Part shown: positions 16,455 through 25,823 of the stretch, piece by piece | Layout: each line of letters opens with the position of its first letter | Numbering within the stretch: the first letter of the stretch is position 1 | Assembly: GCA_964494985.1 (NCBI GenBank) | Contig: CAZBUB010000002.1 | Location: forward strand, 69,436-133,435 | Source: CAZBUB01 sp964494985 | GTDB taxonomy: Bacteria; Desulfobacterota; Desulfovibrionia; Desulfovibrionales; Desulfothermaceae | Direction of reading: 5' to 3' | DNA length: 64,000 bases | Notes under the pieces: generated by a model | The model's input: the letters and a program-made list of their open reading frames with translations, nothing else | Told to the model about the DNA's origin: nothing | Databases searched by the model: none | Position numbers and translations under genes: made by a program

Positions 16455-18386
16455 ATGCCTGAAAATGTTTACTACAATCTGAGCTTGCTGCAGGAGATGG
16501 ACATATATCTTTTCAAGCAGGGCAACCATCTGGAGCTTTACCAAAAGCTGGGCGCGCATTTGCTGAGCAGGGATGGTAGTCCAGGCGTACATTTTGCTGT
16601 CTGGGCTCCGAACGCGAAACACGTCTCGGTCAAAGGGGACTTCAATTCCTGGGACCAGGACAGCCATCCCTTGAGGCTGCGCCAGGATGAATCCGGAATC
16701 TGGGAAGGCTTTATCCCCGGCGTGCAAAAGGGGGCCTTGTATAAGTACCATATCCGCTCCAATTTCAATAACTACCAAGTGGACAAGACCGACCCCTTTG
16801 CCTTTTATATGGAGTACGCCCGCAGCCTGGCTTCTGTAGTCTGGGACCTGGACTATGCCTGGCAGGACCAAACCTGGTTGCAGGATAGGCAAACTCTGAA
16901 CAGCTTTGTCAGCCCAATGTCCACTTATGAATTGCACCTGGGATCCTGGCGCAGAGTCCCTGAAGAGAACAACCGTTTTTTGACATACAGGGAGCTGGGC
17001 CCGGCCCTGGCCTCCTATCTCCTTGAAATGGGCTTTACCCACGTGGAGCTCATGCCGGTCATGGAGCACCCTTTCTACGGCTCCTGGGGCTATCAATGCC
17101 TGGGTTTCTTCGCGCCTACAGCCAGATACGGCAGCCCCCAGGACTTCATGTACCTGGTAGACTACCTGCACCAGCAGGGCATCGGGGTTATCCTGGACTG
17201 GGTGCCTTCCCACTTTCCCAGTGACGAGACCGGACTGGTCTATTTCGACGGCACTCACCTCTTTGAGCACATGGACCCCAAAAAGGGCTTCCATCCTGAA
17301 TGGAAGAGCTATATCTTCAACTACGGCCGCAACGAGGTGCGCTCCTTTCTGCTTTCCAGCGCCATGTTCTGGCTAGAAAAATACCATGCTGACGGGCTCA
17401 GGGTGGATGCTGTAGCCTCCATGCTCTACCTGGACTACGGCAGAAAGGATGGGCAATGGATCCCCAACGAGTACGGGGGTCGAGAAAACCTGCAGGCAAT
17501 CGAGTTCATCCAGACCTTGAACAAATCCATATACCAGCATTATCCAGGAGTGCAGTCTATTGCAGAAGAGTCCACCTCCTGGCCCCAGGTGACCAGGCCC
17601 ACCTACACCGGTGGCCTGGGCTTTGGCATGAAGTGGAATATGGGCTGGATGCACGACACCCTGGAGTACTTTAGTCAGGATCCCATATACCGCAAATTCC
17701 ATCAAAACAAATTGACCTTCAGCGTCTGGTACGCCTTCACTGAAAACTTCCTGCTGCCTCTGTCCCACGATGAGGTGGTTTACGGCAAGGGTTCATTGCT
17801 GGACAAGATGCCCGGGGACCTCTGGCAGAAGCTGGCCAACCTGCGCCTGCTTCTGGGCTACATGTACACTTATCCAGGCAAAAAGCTTTTATTTATGGGC
17901 GGGGAGTTCGGCCAATGGCAGGAATGGTACCATGAAGAAGAACTGCACTGGGATCTCCTGGAAAAACCTGAACACCAGGGACTGCAAAAATGGCTCAAGG
18001 AGCTGAACCTGATCTACAGGCATGAGCCTGCCCTGCACCAGGCGGACTTCCAGCAGCAGGGCTTTGAATGGGTGGACTTTGCAGACCAGGAGAACTCTGT
18101 GATCTCCTACCTGCGCCAGGATCAGGACCAACAGGACCTCTTCCTTGTGGTCTGCAACTTCACTCCTGTGCCCAGACATAATTACCGGGTGGGGGTGCCT
18201 GCAGGCGGATTCTGGAAGGAGATCTTAAACAGCGATGGCCAGGAGTACTGGGGCAGCGGCCAGGGCAACTTCGGAGGCCTTAGGGCCTCTCCTGTGCCCT
18301 GCCACGGCAAATATCACTCCCTGAGCCTGACTCTGCCGCCCCTGGGCCTTATTATCTTAAAAAGAACGGAAAATCTATGGAGATAG
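16455..18386 (+). CDS. glgB: 1,4-alpha-glucan branching enzyme
   Basis: GlgB forms alpha-1,6 branches in glycogen-like glucans. The 643-residue protein has an N-terminal CBM48 domain (FAVWAPNAKHVSVKGDFNSW, about residues 48-70), then a GH13 barrel with the nucleophile D318 (DGLRVDAVASMLYLDY), acid/base E371 (SIAEESTSWP) and stabiliser D439 (PLSHDEVVYGKGS). The C-terminal all-beta domain is present. Length and motifs are standard. It begins 67 bases after treS and overlaps the start of treZ by 10 bases, implying translational coupling. Confidence 0.96.
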   Translation: MPENVYYNLSLLQEMDIYLFKQGNHLELYQKLGAHLLSRDGSPGVHFAVWAPNAKHVSVKGDFNSWDQDSHPLRLRQDESGIWEGFIPGVQKGALYKYHIRSNFNNYQVDKTDPFAFYMEYARSLASVVWDLDYAWQDQTWLQDRQTLNSFVSPMSTYELHLGSWRRVPEENNRFLTYRELGPALASYLLEMGFTHVELMPVMEHPFYGSWGYQCLGFFAPTARYGSPQDFMYLVDYLHQQGIGVILDWVPSHFPSDETGLVYFDGTHLFEHMDPKKGFHPEWKSYIFNYGRNEVRSFLLSSAMFWLEKYHADGLRVDAVASMLYLDYGRKDGQWIPNEYGGRENLQAIEFIQTLNKSIYQHYPGVQSIAEESTSWPQVTRPTYTGGLGFGMKWNMGWMHDTLEYFSQDPIYRKFHQNKLTFSVWYAFTENFLLPLSHDEVVYGKGSLLDKMPGDLWQKLANLRLLLGYMYTYPGKKLLFMGGEFGQWQEWYHEEELHWDLLEKPEHQGLQKWLKELNLIYRHEPALHQADFQQQGFEWVDFADQENSVISYLRQDQDQQDLFLVVCNFTPVPRHNYRVGVPAGGFWKEILNSDGQEYWGSGQGNFGGLRASPVPCHGKYHSLSLTLPPLGLIILKRTENLWR

Positions 18387-20206
18387 GTGCAATGTATCAG
18401 GGCCGAGAGCAGACCTTGTTTCGGGTCTGGGCGCCCTATCACTCCCGGGTCCAGGTCAGTCTGCAGCCCCCTCACCAAAAGCTGGTCCCCCTAGAGCAAA
18501 GCCCTTGGGGCTACTGGCAGGGCCTATTACCAGATGTGCCTCCTGGCAGCAGATACTTCTATCAGCTCCAGGAAGGCGAACTCCTGCCTGATCCTGCCTC
18601 CCGCCTGCAGCCCCTGGGTGTGCACCAGGCCTCAGAGGTGGTGGACACATCAGAATGCACCTGGCAAGACCAGGACTGGCCAGGATTGCAAGTGCAAGAT
18701 ATGATCCTGTATGAATTGCACATTGGTACTTTCACTTCAGAGGGCACCCTACAGGCCATTATCCCCAGATTACCTGAGCTAAAAGAGCTGGGGGTGAACA
18801 CCTTGAGCCTGCTGCCTGTGGCCCAGTTCCCAGGCAGCCGCAACTGGGGCTACGACGGGGTCTACCCTTTTGCTGTACAAAATTCCTATGGCGGACCCCG
18901 GAGACTGCAAGAGCTGGTCAATGCTTGTCACAGGCTAGGTCTGGCAGTGGTCCTGGATGTGGTCTACAACCACCTGGGGCCCGAGGGCAACTACCTTTCC
19001 AGGTTCGGACCCTACTTTACTGACAAGTACCAGACTCCCTGGGGGCCAGCCTTGAACTTTGACTCTGCCTACAGTGACCAGATCCGCAACTTTTTTTTGC
19101 AAAATGCCCTGTACTGGCAAAAGGAGTTTCATCTGGACGGGCTGCGCCTGGATGCAGTGCATGCCATATTCGACCAGAGCGCCAAGCCCTTCCTGCAGGA
19201 GCTCCAGGAGATAGTTCAGGCCCAGGCAAAGAAAATCGGCAGGCCTTTCAGCCTAATAGCAGAAAGCGACTTGAACGATGCCCGCCTGCTGAGAAGTCCT
19301 CGCCAAAGCGGCTTCGGCCTTGACGCCCAGTGGCTGGACGATTTCCACCACAGCCTGCACGCCCTGTTGACCGGAGAGCAGCAGGGCTACTATCAAGACT
19401 TCGGCAGTCTGGGACACTTGCAGAAATCTCTGCAACAGGGCTATGTTCTGGACTGGGAGTACTCCAGGTTCCGCAGGTGCCGCCACGGCAGTCCTGATCC
19501 AGATCGGCCCGCCAAGCAATTTGTGGCTTACTCCCAAAGCCACGACCAGGTGGGCAACCGCTTGTTGGGAGAGCGCCTCTGCCAGCTCCTCTCCTTTGAG
19601 CAGGCCAAGCTGGCAGCAGCCCTGACCATGCTTTCCCCTTATCCGCCAATGCTCTTCATGGGGGAGGAGTACGCAGAGACCTCGCCATTTTTGTATTTTG
19701 TCAGCCATGGAGATCAAGACCTGATCCAGGCGGTGCGAGAGGGCAGAAAACAGGAGTTCGCATCCTTTGGCTGGGATCAGGAACCAGCTGATCCCCAAAG
19801 CCAGGCGACCTTCCAACAAAGCAAGCTTGGTTGGCAGCTGCGAAACCAGGGCAGACATGCCACCATGTTGGCCTGGTACCAGGAGCTCTTGCGCCTGCGC
19901 AACTCCCTGCCCTCCCTAGCCAGCAATGATTTCCAGACCCTGAAGGTAGAGGCCCTAGGGGAGCAGAGTCTGCTGCTTCTGCGTAGCAGCCAGCAGGAGG
20001 AAACAGCAGCCCTGTTCGCCTTTAAGGCAGGCGCCTGGCCAGAGCTCTTGGCAGAAGAGGGCTGGGAAAAACTTTTGGATTCCTGGGAGGTAAAGTGGTC
20101 AGGACCTGGATCCCAGCTGCCTGACATGGTTGGAGCCTTAGAGACCTTGAGTCTGCCTGGACCCGGAGCCGCACTTTTTCGGCGCTTAAGAGCCCAAGAC
20201 CGATAA
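18377..20206 (+). CDS. treZ: Malto-oligosyltrehalose trehalohydrolase
   Basis: TreZ releases trehalose from maltooligosyl-trehalose made by TreY. The 609 residues include an N-terminal beta-sandwich (FRVWAPYHSRVQV) and a GH13 barrel with D259 (LDGLRLDAVHAI), E296 (LIAESDLND) and the SQSHDQVGNR motif. LVEVCHR-like and MLFMGEEYAE segments are also family-typical. The start overlaps the glgB stop. An ATG four codons downstream (MYQGREQ) is an alternative start. Its partner treY lies 2.8 kb downstream, beyond the GH57 gene, in the same orientation. Confidence 0.94.
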   Translation: MEIGAMYQGREQTLFRVWAPYHSRVQVSLQPPHQKLVPLEQSPWGYWQGLLPDVPPGSRYFYQLQEGELLPDPASRLQPLGVHQASEVVDTSECTWQDQDWPGLQVQDMILYELHIGTFTSEGTLQAIIPRLPELKELGVNTLSLLPVAQFPGSRNWGYDGVYPFAVQNSYGGPRRLQELVNACHRLGLAVVLDVVYNHLGPEGNYLSRFGPYFTDKYQTPWGPALNFDSAYSDQIRNFFLQNALYWQKEFHLDGLRLDAVHAIFDQSAKPFLQELQEIVQAQAKKIGRPFSLIAESDLNDARLLRSPRQSGFGLDAQWLDDFHHSLHALLTGEQQGYYQDFGSLGHLQKSLQQGYVLDWEYSRFRRCRHGSPDPDRPAKQFVAYSQSHDQVGNRLLGERLCQLLSFEQAKLAAALTMLSPYPPMLFMGEEYAETSPFLYFVSHGDQDLIQAVREGRKQEFASFGWDQEPADPQSQATFQQSKLGWQLRNQGRHATMLAWYQELLRLRNSLPSLASNDFQTLKVEALGEQSLLLLRSSQQEETAALFAFKAGAWPELLAEEGWEKLLDSWEVKWSGPGSQLPDMVGALETLSLPGPGAALFRRLRAQDR

Positions 20207-20423
20207 CCCTCACGCCCAAAATGGGCAGAGGCCAAACATGGAAAATGATCAATAGCCGTTCAAGGGGCCTGCCGGATTAGAGAGCCCAGGTGGCTGTGAA
20301 GAGCTGCAACTTCGCGAGCTTATTAAGCCTTAAGCTGCTGAAGGCAACTCATGTTGTCATCTTTCCAACCAGAGCCTGCGACTCCTAGCGCGTAGCGCGG
20401 CTGGCCTCCTCAACGATTAGCTC

Positions 20424-20436
20424 TTTTCCATACAAA
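20424..20436 (-). repeat. Isolated 13-base arm of the palindromic repeat
   Basis: TTTTCCATACAAA is the exact reverse complement of the TTTGTATGGAAAA arm of the copies at 10480 and 12218. It lies in the 244-base gap between treZ and the GH57 gene and ends 14 bases before the GH57 ATG, so it may contribute to that leader. The rest of the gap shows no gene. Confidence 0.45.
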
Positions 20437-20450
20437 CGGAACAACACATT

Positions 20451-22874
20451 ATGTCTTCTCGTTACATTTGCATTCACGGCCATTTCTATCAACCGCCCAG
20501 GGAGAATCCCTGGCTGGAGGAAGTGGAGCTGCAGGAGTCAGCTGCCCCGTTCCACGACTGGAACCAGCGCATCACTGCGGAATGCTACGCCCCGAACACT
20601 GCCTCCAGGATCCTGGACCAGGACAAAAGAATACTGTTTATCGTCAATAACTACTCTATGATAAGCTTCAACTTCGGCCCCACACTGCTCTCCTGGCTAC
20701 AGAGGCACCAGCCTGAAACCTACGCCGGCATTCTGGAGGCTGACCGGCAGAGCCAGAAACGCTTTTCAGGACACGGCTCCGCCCTGGCCCAGGTCTTTAA
20801 TCACATGATTATGCCCCTGGCCACCAGAAGGGATAAGCAGACCCAAGTCCTGTGGGGCATCCAGGATTTTCAGCACAGATTCAGGCGTTTCCCTGAAGGC
20901 ATGTGGCTACCCGAAACTGCTGTGGACACCGAAAGCCTGGAGGTCCTTGCGGAAAACGGGATCAAGTTCACCATCCTGGCCCAGCACCAGGCTGCCAGGA
21001 TCAGGCCCCTGCAAGGAGGCAAATGGGTGGATGTCCAAGGAGGAAGGATCGACCCCACCCAGCCCTATCTCTGCCGTCTGCCCTCAGGCAGAGAGATCTC
21101 CCTATTCTTTTACGACGGCCCCATCTCCCAGGACATCGCCTTCGGGGGATTGCTGAATAATGGAGAGCACTTGGCCGACAGACTGAATTCCGGTTTCAGC
21201 CATAAGCGGGACAGGCCCCAGCTGGTACACGTGGCCACAGACGGAGAGACTTACGGCCACCACCACCGCATGGGGGACATGGCCCTGGCTTTTGCCCTTT
21301 TCTATATCGAAGCCCAGGATCTGGCCAAGCTCACTATCTACTCAGAATACCTGGAAAACCACCCTCCAAGCAATGAAGTGCAGATCCTGGAAAACAGCTC
21401 CTGGAGCTGCGCCCACGGAGTGGAGCGCTGGAGGACTAACTGTGGCTGCCACAGTGGCCTGCAGCCCAAATGGCAGCAGAACTGGCGAAAACCGCTACGC
21501 CAGGGCATGGATATGCTCCGAGACAGGCTGGCCCCGGTTTTTGAAAAGCAAGGGGCCAAATACCTGCAGCATCCCTGGCAGGCCAGGGATAACTACATCC
21601 AGGTCCTCTTGGATCGCAGTCCTGAGAATGTGCAGCAGTTCCTGGATCAGCACAGCAGCCGAAAGCTGGGGCCAAAAGAAAAGAGCCTCTCTCTTATCCT
21701 GCTGGAGATGCAGCTGCACTGCCAACTGATGTACACCAGTTGCGGCTGGTTCTTTGATGAAATCTCCGGATTGGAGCCTATCCAGGTCATGCGCTATGCA
21801 GATCGGGCCATGCAGCTGGCTGCAGAGCTGCACATAGACTCCCTGCAGGAAGAGTACCTGCAGATCCTGGAACAGGCTCCCAGCAACAAGTACTCCCACG
21901 GCAGGGAAGTCTTCGAGAGGTTCGTGCAGCCGGCAGAAGTGAATTTTTTGTTCTTGGCCGGTCACTTTGCTCTGTTTTCCCTGTTCGCCGAGGATGCCCA
22001 GGCTATCCGCCTTTACTGCTACAGCGCCCGCAACCAAAGCTATCAAAGACTGCAGGCTGGCAATTTAAGGCTGGCTCTGGGCTGCAGCAGGCTGACTTCC
22101 CAGATCACCTGGCAGGAAAAAGAGATCTGCTTTGCCGCGGTCTACCTGGGCGGACACAACGCCAACTGCGGCCTGCGTGAAGATATGGGGAAGCAGGAAT
22201 TTCAGGCTATGCAGCAGGAGATAAAGGGCCTGTTTCGCCAGGGAGATCTGCCCAATTTGATCCGCAGCATGGACAGCTATTTTGGCAGCCACAGCTATAC
22301 CTTCTGGCATCTATTCAAGGATGAACAGCAAAAGGTGATCCAGGAGATCCTGGAACCTGGCCTGGAGGAAATCCACTCTAGCCTCAGGCAGATTCTGGAG
22401 CAAAATTTTACCCTGCTCAATTTCCTAACCCGGATTCAGTCCTCCCTGCCCCGGACCCTGCGGGTCACTGCAGAGACAGTGATCAACAGCGAATTCACCC
22501 AGCTCCTGGAACAGGAAACAGTCGACCTGGACCGCATCCAGGAGCTGATCCAAAAAGCCCAGGACTGGAGGATCGAACTGGAATCCGCTTCATTGGGCTT
22601 CAAGGCTGGCTGGTACATAGACTCCCATATGCAAAAACTCCTAAACTCCCCTGAGGATAGGGAGCTTATGCAGCATGTCCTGCAGCTTCTAAACAGCCTG
22701 ACGTCCCTCAAGCTGGATCTAAACCTCTGGAAATCCCAGAATATCATCTTTGAGTTGGCCAGACGTCTGCATACCAAGAAAACTATAGCAGCTAGGCAAG
22801 GGGACCAAGAAGCCCGGGACTGGGTGGAGCTCATGCGCAGCCTGGCAGAGCAGCTGGCAGTGAACATCTCCTAG
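20451..22874 (+). CDS. GH57-type glycoside hydrolase with DUF3536
   Basis: An 807-residue protein opening with YICIHGHFYQPPRENPW, the His-rich start of GH57 catalytic domains. PEGMWLPETAVD (near residue 150) carries the expected catalytic Glu region and HVATDGETYGHHH the Asp region. The C-terminal ~450 residues match the layout of DUF3536, found fused to GH57 in proteins of unknown specificity. The family acts on alpha-glucans (alpha-amylase, branching or transferase activities). Placement between treZ and treY supports a glucan-processing role, but the exact substrate is not deducible. No signal peptide is visible, so it is cytoplasmic. Confidence 0.87.
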   Translation: MSSRYICIHGHFYQPPRENPWLEEVELQESAAPFHDWNQRITAECYAPNTASRILDQDKRILFIVNNYSMISFNFGPTLLSWLQRHQPETYAGILEADRQSQKRFSGHGSALAQVFNHMIMPLATRRDKQTQVLWGIQDFQHRFRRFPEGMWLPETAVDTESLEVLAENGIKFTILAQHQAARIRPLQGGKWVDVQGGRIDPTQPYLCRLPSGREISLFFYDGPISQDIAFGGLLNNGEHLADRLNSGFSHKRDRPQLVHVATDGETYGHHHRMGDMALAFALFYIEAQDLAKLTIYSEYLENHPPSNEVQILENSSWSCAHGVERWRTNCGCHSGLQPKWQQNWRKPLRQGMDMLRDRLAPVFEKQGAKYLQHPWQARDNYIQVLLDRSPENVQQFLDQHSSRKLGPKEKSLSLILLEMQLHCQLMYTSCGWFFDEISGLEPIQVMRYADRAMQLAAELHIDSLQEEYLQILEQAPSNKYSHGREVFERFVQPAEVNFLFLAGHFALFSLFAEDAQAIRLYCYSARNQSYQRLQAGNLRLALGCSRLTSQITWQEKEICFAAVYLGGHNANCGLREDMGKQEFQAMQQEIKGLFRQGDLPNLIRSMDSYFGSHSYTFWHLFKDEQQKVIQEILEPGLEEIHSSLRQILEQNFTLLNFLTRIQSSLPRTLRVTAETVINSEFTQLLEQETVDLDRIQELIQKAQDWRIELESASLGFKAGWYIDSHMQKLLNSPEDRELMQHVLQLLNSLTSLKLDLNLWKSQNIIFELARRLHTKKTIAARQGDQEARDWVELMRSLAEQLAVNIS

Positions 22875-23024
22875 CTCATCCAGGTCCCAGGAGTAATCGA
22901 CAACCAGAAAAACTATCAGATGAGGACTACATTCAGGGCCACGATACCTATCATGCCCTGAATATATCTAATTGTTTTCCAACAAACAAAGGGAAATCTA
23001 AACACTTCAATACAAAAGGCCCCC

Positions 23025-25823
23025 ATGCAAATCCCCACCAGCACCTACAGGCTTCAATTTCGGCCTGGCTTTGGTTTCCCAGAAGCCTCCAATATCCTGA
23101 GCTACCTCTTAAGCCTGGGCATAGGCGCTATCTATGCCTCTCCCATATTTGCTGCCAGGCCAGGCAGCCAGCACGGCTATGACGTGGTGGATCCAGGCAG
23201 GATCAATCCGGAGCTGGGCTCAGAGCAGGAGCTCATGCAGCTGATCCATGCCGTGCGGGACGGATCCATGGGCTGGGTTCAGGACATCGTGCCCAATCAC
23301 ATGGCTTTTGCCTGGGAGAACCAGATGCTCATGGAGGTTCTGGAGCATAGACAAAGATCCAGGTATTTCTCTATGTTCGACATAGACTGGGAGCACCCCT
23401 ATCCCGGCCTGCACTCCAGGGTCCTGGCCCCTTTCCTGGGCCAGCTCTTCGGTCAAGCCCTGGAACAGGGCGTGATAAAGCTGGACTACTCAGAACAGGG
23501 TTTTTTCTTTGCCTATTACGAGCACAAACTCCCCCTTAGCCTGGACTCTTACGCCTGGGTTCTCACCCAGGGCCTGCAAGACCTAAAAAAGGAGCTGAGC
23601 GAAGAGCACCCGGACTTTATCAATCTTCTGGGAGGCTTTTATGTCCTGAAAACTCTGCCCCAGCTCGAGGATCCCCAGGAATGTCTGGCCCAGGCAAAAT
23701 TCGCTAAAAAGCTGCTCTTTGATCTCTACTCCAGAAACAGGCAGATCCACAACTGGATCAACACACTCCTGCAGAGAATAAACAACCAGCTCGGCTGGAC
23801 TGACTCCTTCCAGACCTTGGATCAGCTCCTGGAGATGCAGTACTTCAAACTCTCCTATTGGAAGCTGGCTACAGAGGAAATCAACTACCGCCGTTTCTTC
23901 AACGTCAATGAGCTGATCTGCCTGCGTATGCAGGATGATATTGCCTTCAGACATGTACACCAGCTGCCCTTGGATCTTTTACGCCAGGGCCTGATCACCG
24001 GGCTCAGGATCGACCATGTGGACGGCCTACTGGATCCTGCTGGCTATCTGCACAAGCTGCGCAGCCAGGCCCCTGGGGCAGGGATCTGGGTAGAAAAGAT
24101 CCTGGAGGCCAGGGAAAGCCTGCCTAGGGACTGGCCTGTACAAGGCAGCACTGGATACGATTTCTTAAACCGACTCAACCAGCTGTTTGTGGAATCCAAA
24201 AACTTCAAGCTGCTGCAAAGCATCTACTCTGCATATACTTCTCAGAGTCGAAATACACTGGAAATCAGCGCCAAAAGCAAGCGCCTGATCCTGGAAAAGG
24301 AGATGGCGGGAGAACTGCAGAATGTGGCCAGATTGCTGCATGAGGTCTTCAGCAGCTACAGACACGGCAGGGACATTAGCTTCAATGCCCTGCACAGGGC
24401 CCTGCAGGAGCTTTTGGTCTATTTCCCTGTCTACCGTACCTACTTCACTGAGCAGAGCTTTTCTGAGCAGGATTGGCACTACCTGCACGAGGCCCTGGGT
24501 ATGGCTTCCCAGGCCAACCCGGATCTCGAGCTGGAGCTGAGCCTTCTGCAGCACTTCTTCTCCAATCAGGCCCAGGATCAGGACCAGCAGGACAGAGGGA
24601 TCTGGATCAAGGCCCTGATGCGTCTGCAGCAGCTCTCCGGTCCCCTGGCTGCAAAGGGCTTCGAGGACACCACCCTTTATGTAAGCGGCAGACTCCTGTC
24701 CCTGAATGAAGTGGGCGGGAACCCGGACAGTCAGGGCCTCTCCAGGCAGAAATTGCACCAGTTCCTGCAGCAAAGGGCCAAGCTCTGGCCCGGCAGCATG
24801 AGTTGCACCTCCACCCACGACTGCAAAAGAGGGGAAGATATGCGAGCCAGGCTGAACGTGCTCTCTGAGCTGGCCAGCCAATGGCAGGAAAAGCTGAAGT
24901 CCTGGAGCAAGATGAACTCCAGGCGCAGGCCGATGCTGCAGGGCAAAAGAGTTCCTGACCGCAATGAGGAGTACTGCCTGTACCAGACCCTGTTGGGGAC
25001 CATGCCTTTTTTAAAGGAGCAGATGCAAGACTTTCCAGAGCGCATTGAGCAGTATTTGATCAAGGCCTTGCGGGAGGCCAAGGTGCATTCGGACTGGATC
25101 AATCCCAACATAGAGTATGAACAGGCCTGTATCAAATATCTGCGCAGGCTCCTGCAGGGAGAGCACCAAGACTTCTGGCAGGATTTTATCCAGTTCCAGG
25201 CCAAAGTTGCCTACCTGGGCATTTTCAACTCCCTGGCCCAAACCCTGCTCAAGCTGACCGCACCTGGAGTGCCTGACCTGTACCAGGGTACTGAATTTTG
25301 GGATCTTAGCTTGGTAGATCCAGATAACCGCAGACCTGTGGACTTCGAATCCAGGCAAAAGGTCCTGCACAAGATTCAAGACAGGGAAAAACAAAGCTCC
25401 AAAACACTGCTACAAGAGCTTTTGCAGAACCTGCCTGACCCCAGTATCAAGCTCTTTGTGCTTTACAAAGCTTTAGGGCTTCGCAAAGAATTGCCGGAGC
25501 TTTTCCTGCGCGGAGAATATATTCAGATACAAAGCTATGGTCAGAAGGCCAGGCATGTCTTTGCCTTTGCCAGACGTCTGGGGAATACCTGGGTCCTGGT
25601 GGCAGTGCCCAGGCTACCCTCAGGTCTGATCCGGGCCAGGGAAGTTCCCTTGGGCCGACAAGCCTGGGAGGATACCAGCCTAGAGCTGCCGGAGCATGCC
25701 CCGGACTTGTGGACGGATATTTTTTGTGTTAGGAGCCTCTCCTGCGCCAAACAGGCCAAGATGGCCGAGCTTTGCCAGGAATTTCCCCTGCTACTTCTAA
25801 AGGGTGAGAGCCAGTCATGCTGA
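23025..25823 (+). CDS. treY: Malto-oligosyltrehalose synthase
   Basis: TreY converts the reducing-end alpha-1,4 bond of maltodextrin into an alpha,alpha-1,1 bond. The 932 residues start with the signature PTSTYRLQFRPGFGF. Catalytic motifs visible are D330 (GLRIDHVDGLLDP), the Glu in ARESLPRDW (about E364) and STHDCKRGED near residue 605. LYQGTEFWDLSLVDPDNRRPVD near the C-terminus is characteristic of the family. A gap of 150 bases separates it from the GH57 gene. Its end overlaps malQ by 7 bases. Confidence 0.95.
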   Translation: MQIPTSTYRLQFRPGFGFPEASNILSYLLSLGIGAIYASPIFAARPGSQHGYDVVDPGRINPELGSEQELMQLIHAVRDGSMGWVQDIVPNHMAFAWENQMLMEVLEHRQRSRYFSMFDIDWEHPYPGLHSRVLAPFLGQLFGQALEQGVIKLDYSEQGFFFAYYEHKLPLSLDSYAWVLTQGLQDLKKELSEEHPDFINLLGGFYVLKTLPQLEDPQECLAQAKFAKKLLFDLYSRNRQIHNWINTLLQRINNQLGWTDSFQTLDQLLEMQYFKLSYWKLATEEINYRRFFNVNELICLRMQDDIAFRHVHQLPLDLLRQGLITGLRIDHVDGLLDPAGYLHKLRSQAPGAGIWVEKILEARESLPRDWPVQGSTGYDFLNRLNQLFVESKNFKLLQSIYSAYTSQSRNTLEISAKSKRLILEKEMAGELQNVARLLHEVFSSYRHGRDISFNALHRALQELLVYFPVYRTYFTEQSFSEQDWHYLHEALGMASQANPDLELELSLLQHFFSNQAQDQDQQDRGIWIKALMRLQQLSGPLAAKGFEDTTLYVSGRLLSLNEVGGNPDSQGLSRQKLHQFLQQRAKLWPGSMSCTSTHDCKRGEDMRARLNVLSELASQWQEKLKSWSKMNSRRRPMLQGKRVPDRNEEYCLYQTLLGTMPFLKEQMQDFPERIEQYLIKALREAKVHSDWINPNIEYEQACIKYLRRLLQGEHQDFWQDFIQFQAKVAYLGIFNSLAQTLLKLTAPGVPDLYQGTEFWDLSLVDPDNRRPVDFESRQKVLHKIQDREKQSSKTLLQELLQNLPDPSIKLFVLYKALGLRKELPELFLRGEYIQIQSYGQKARHVFAFARRLGNTWVLVAVPRLPSGLIRAREVPLGRQAWEDTSLELPEHAPDLWTDIFCVRSLSCAKQAKMAELCQEFPLLLLKGESQSC

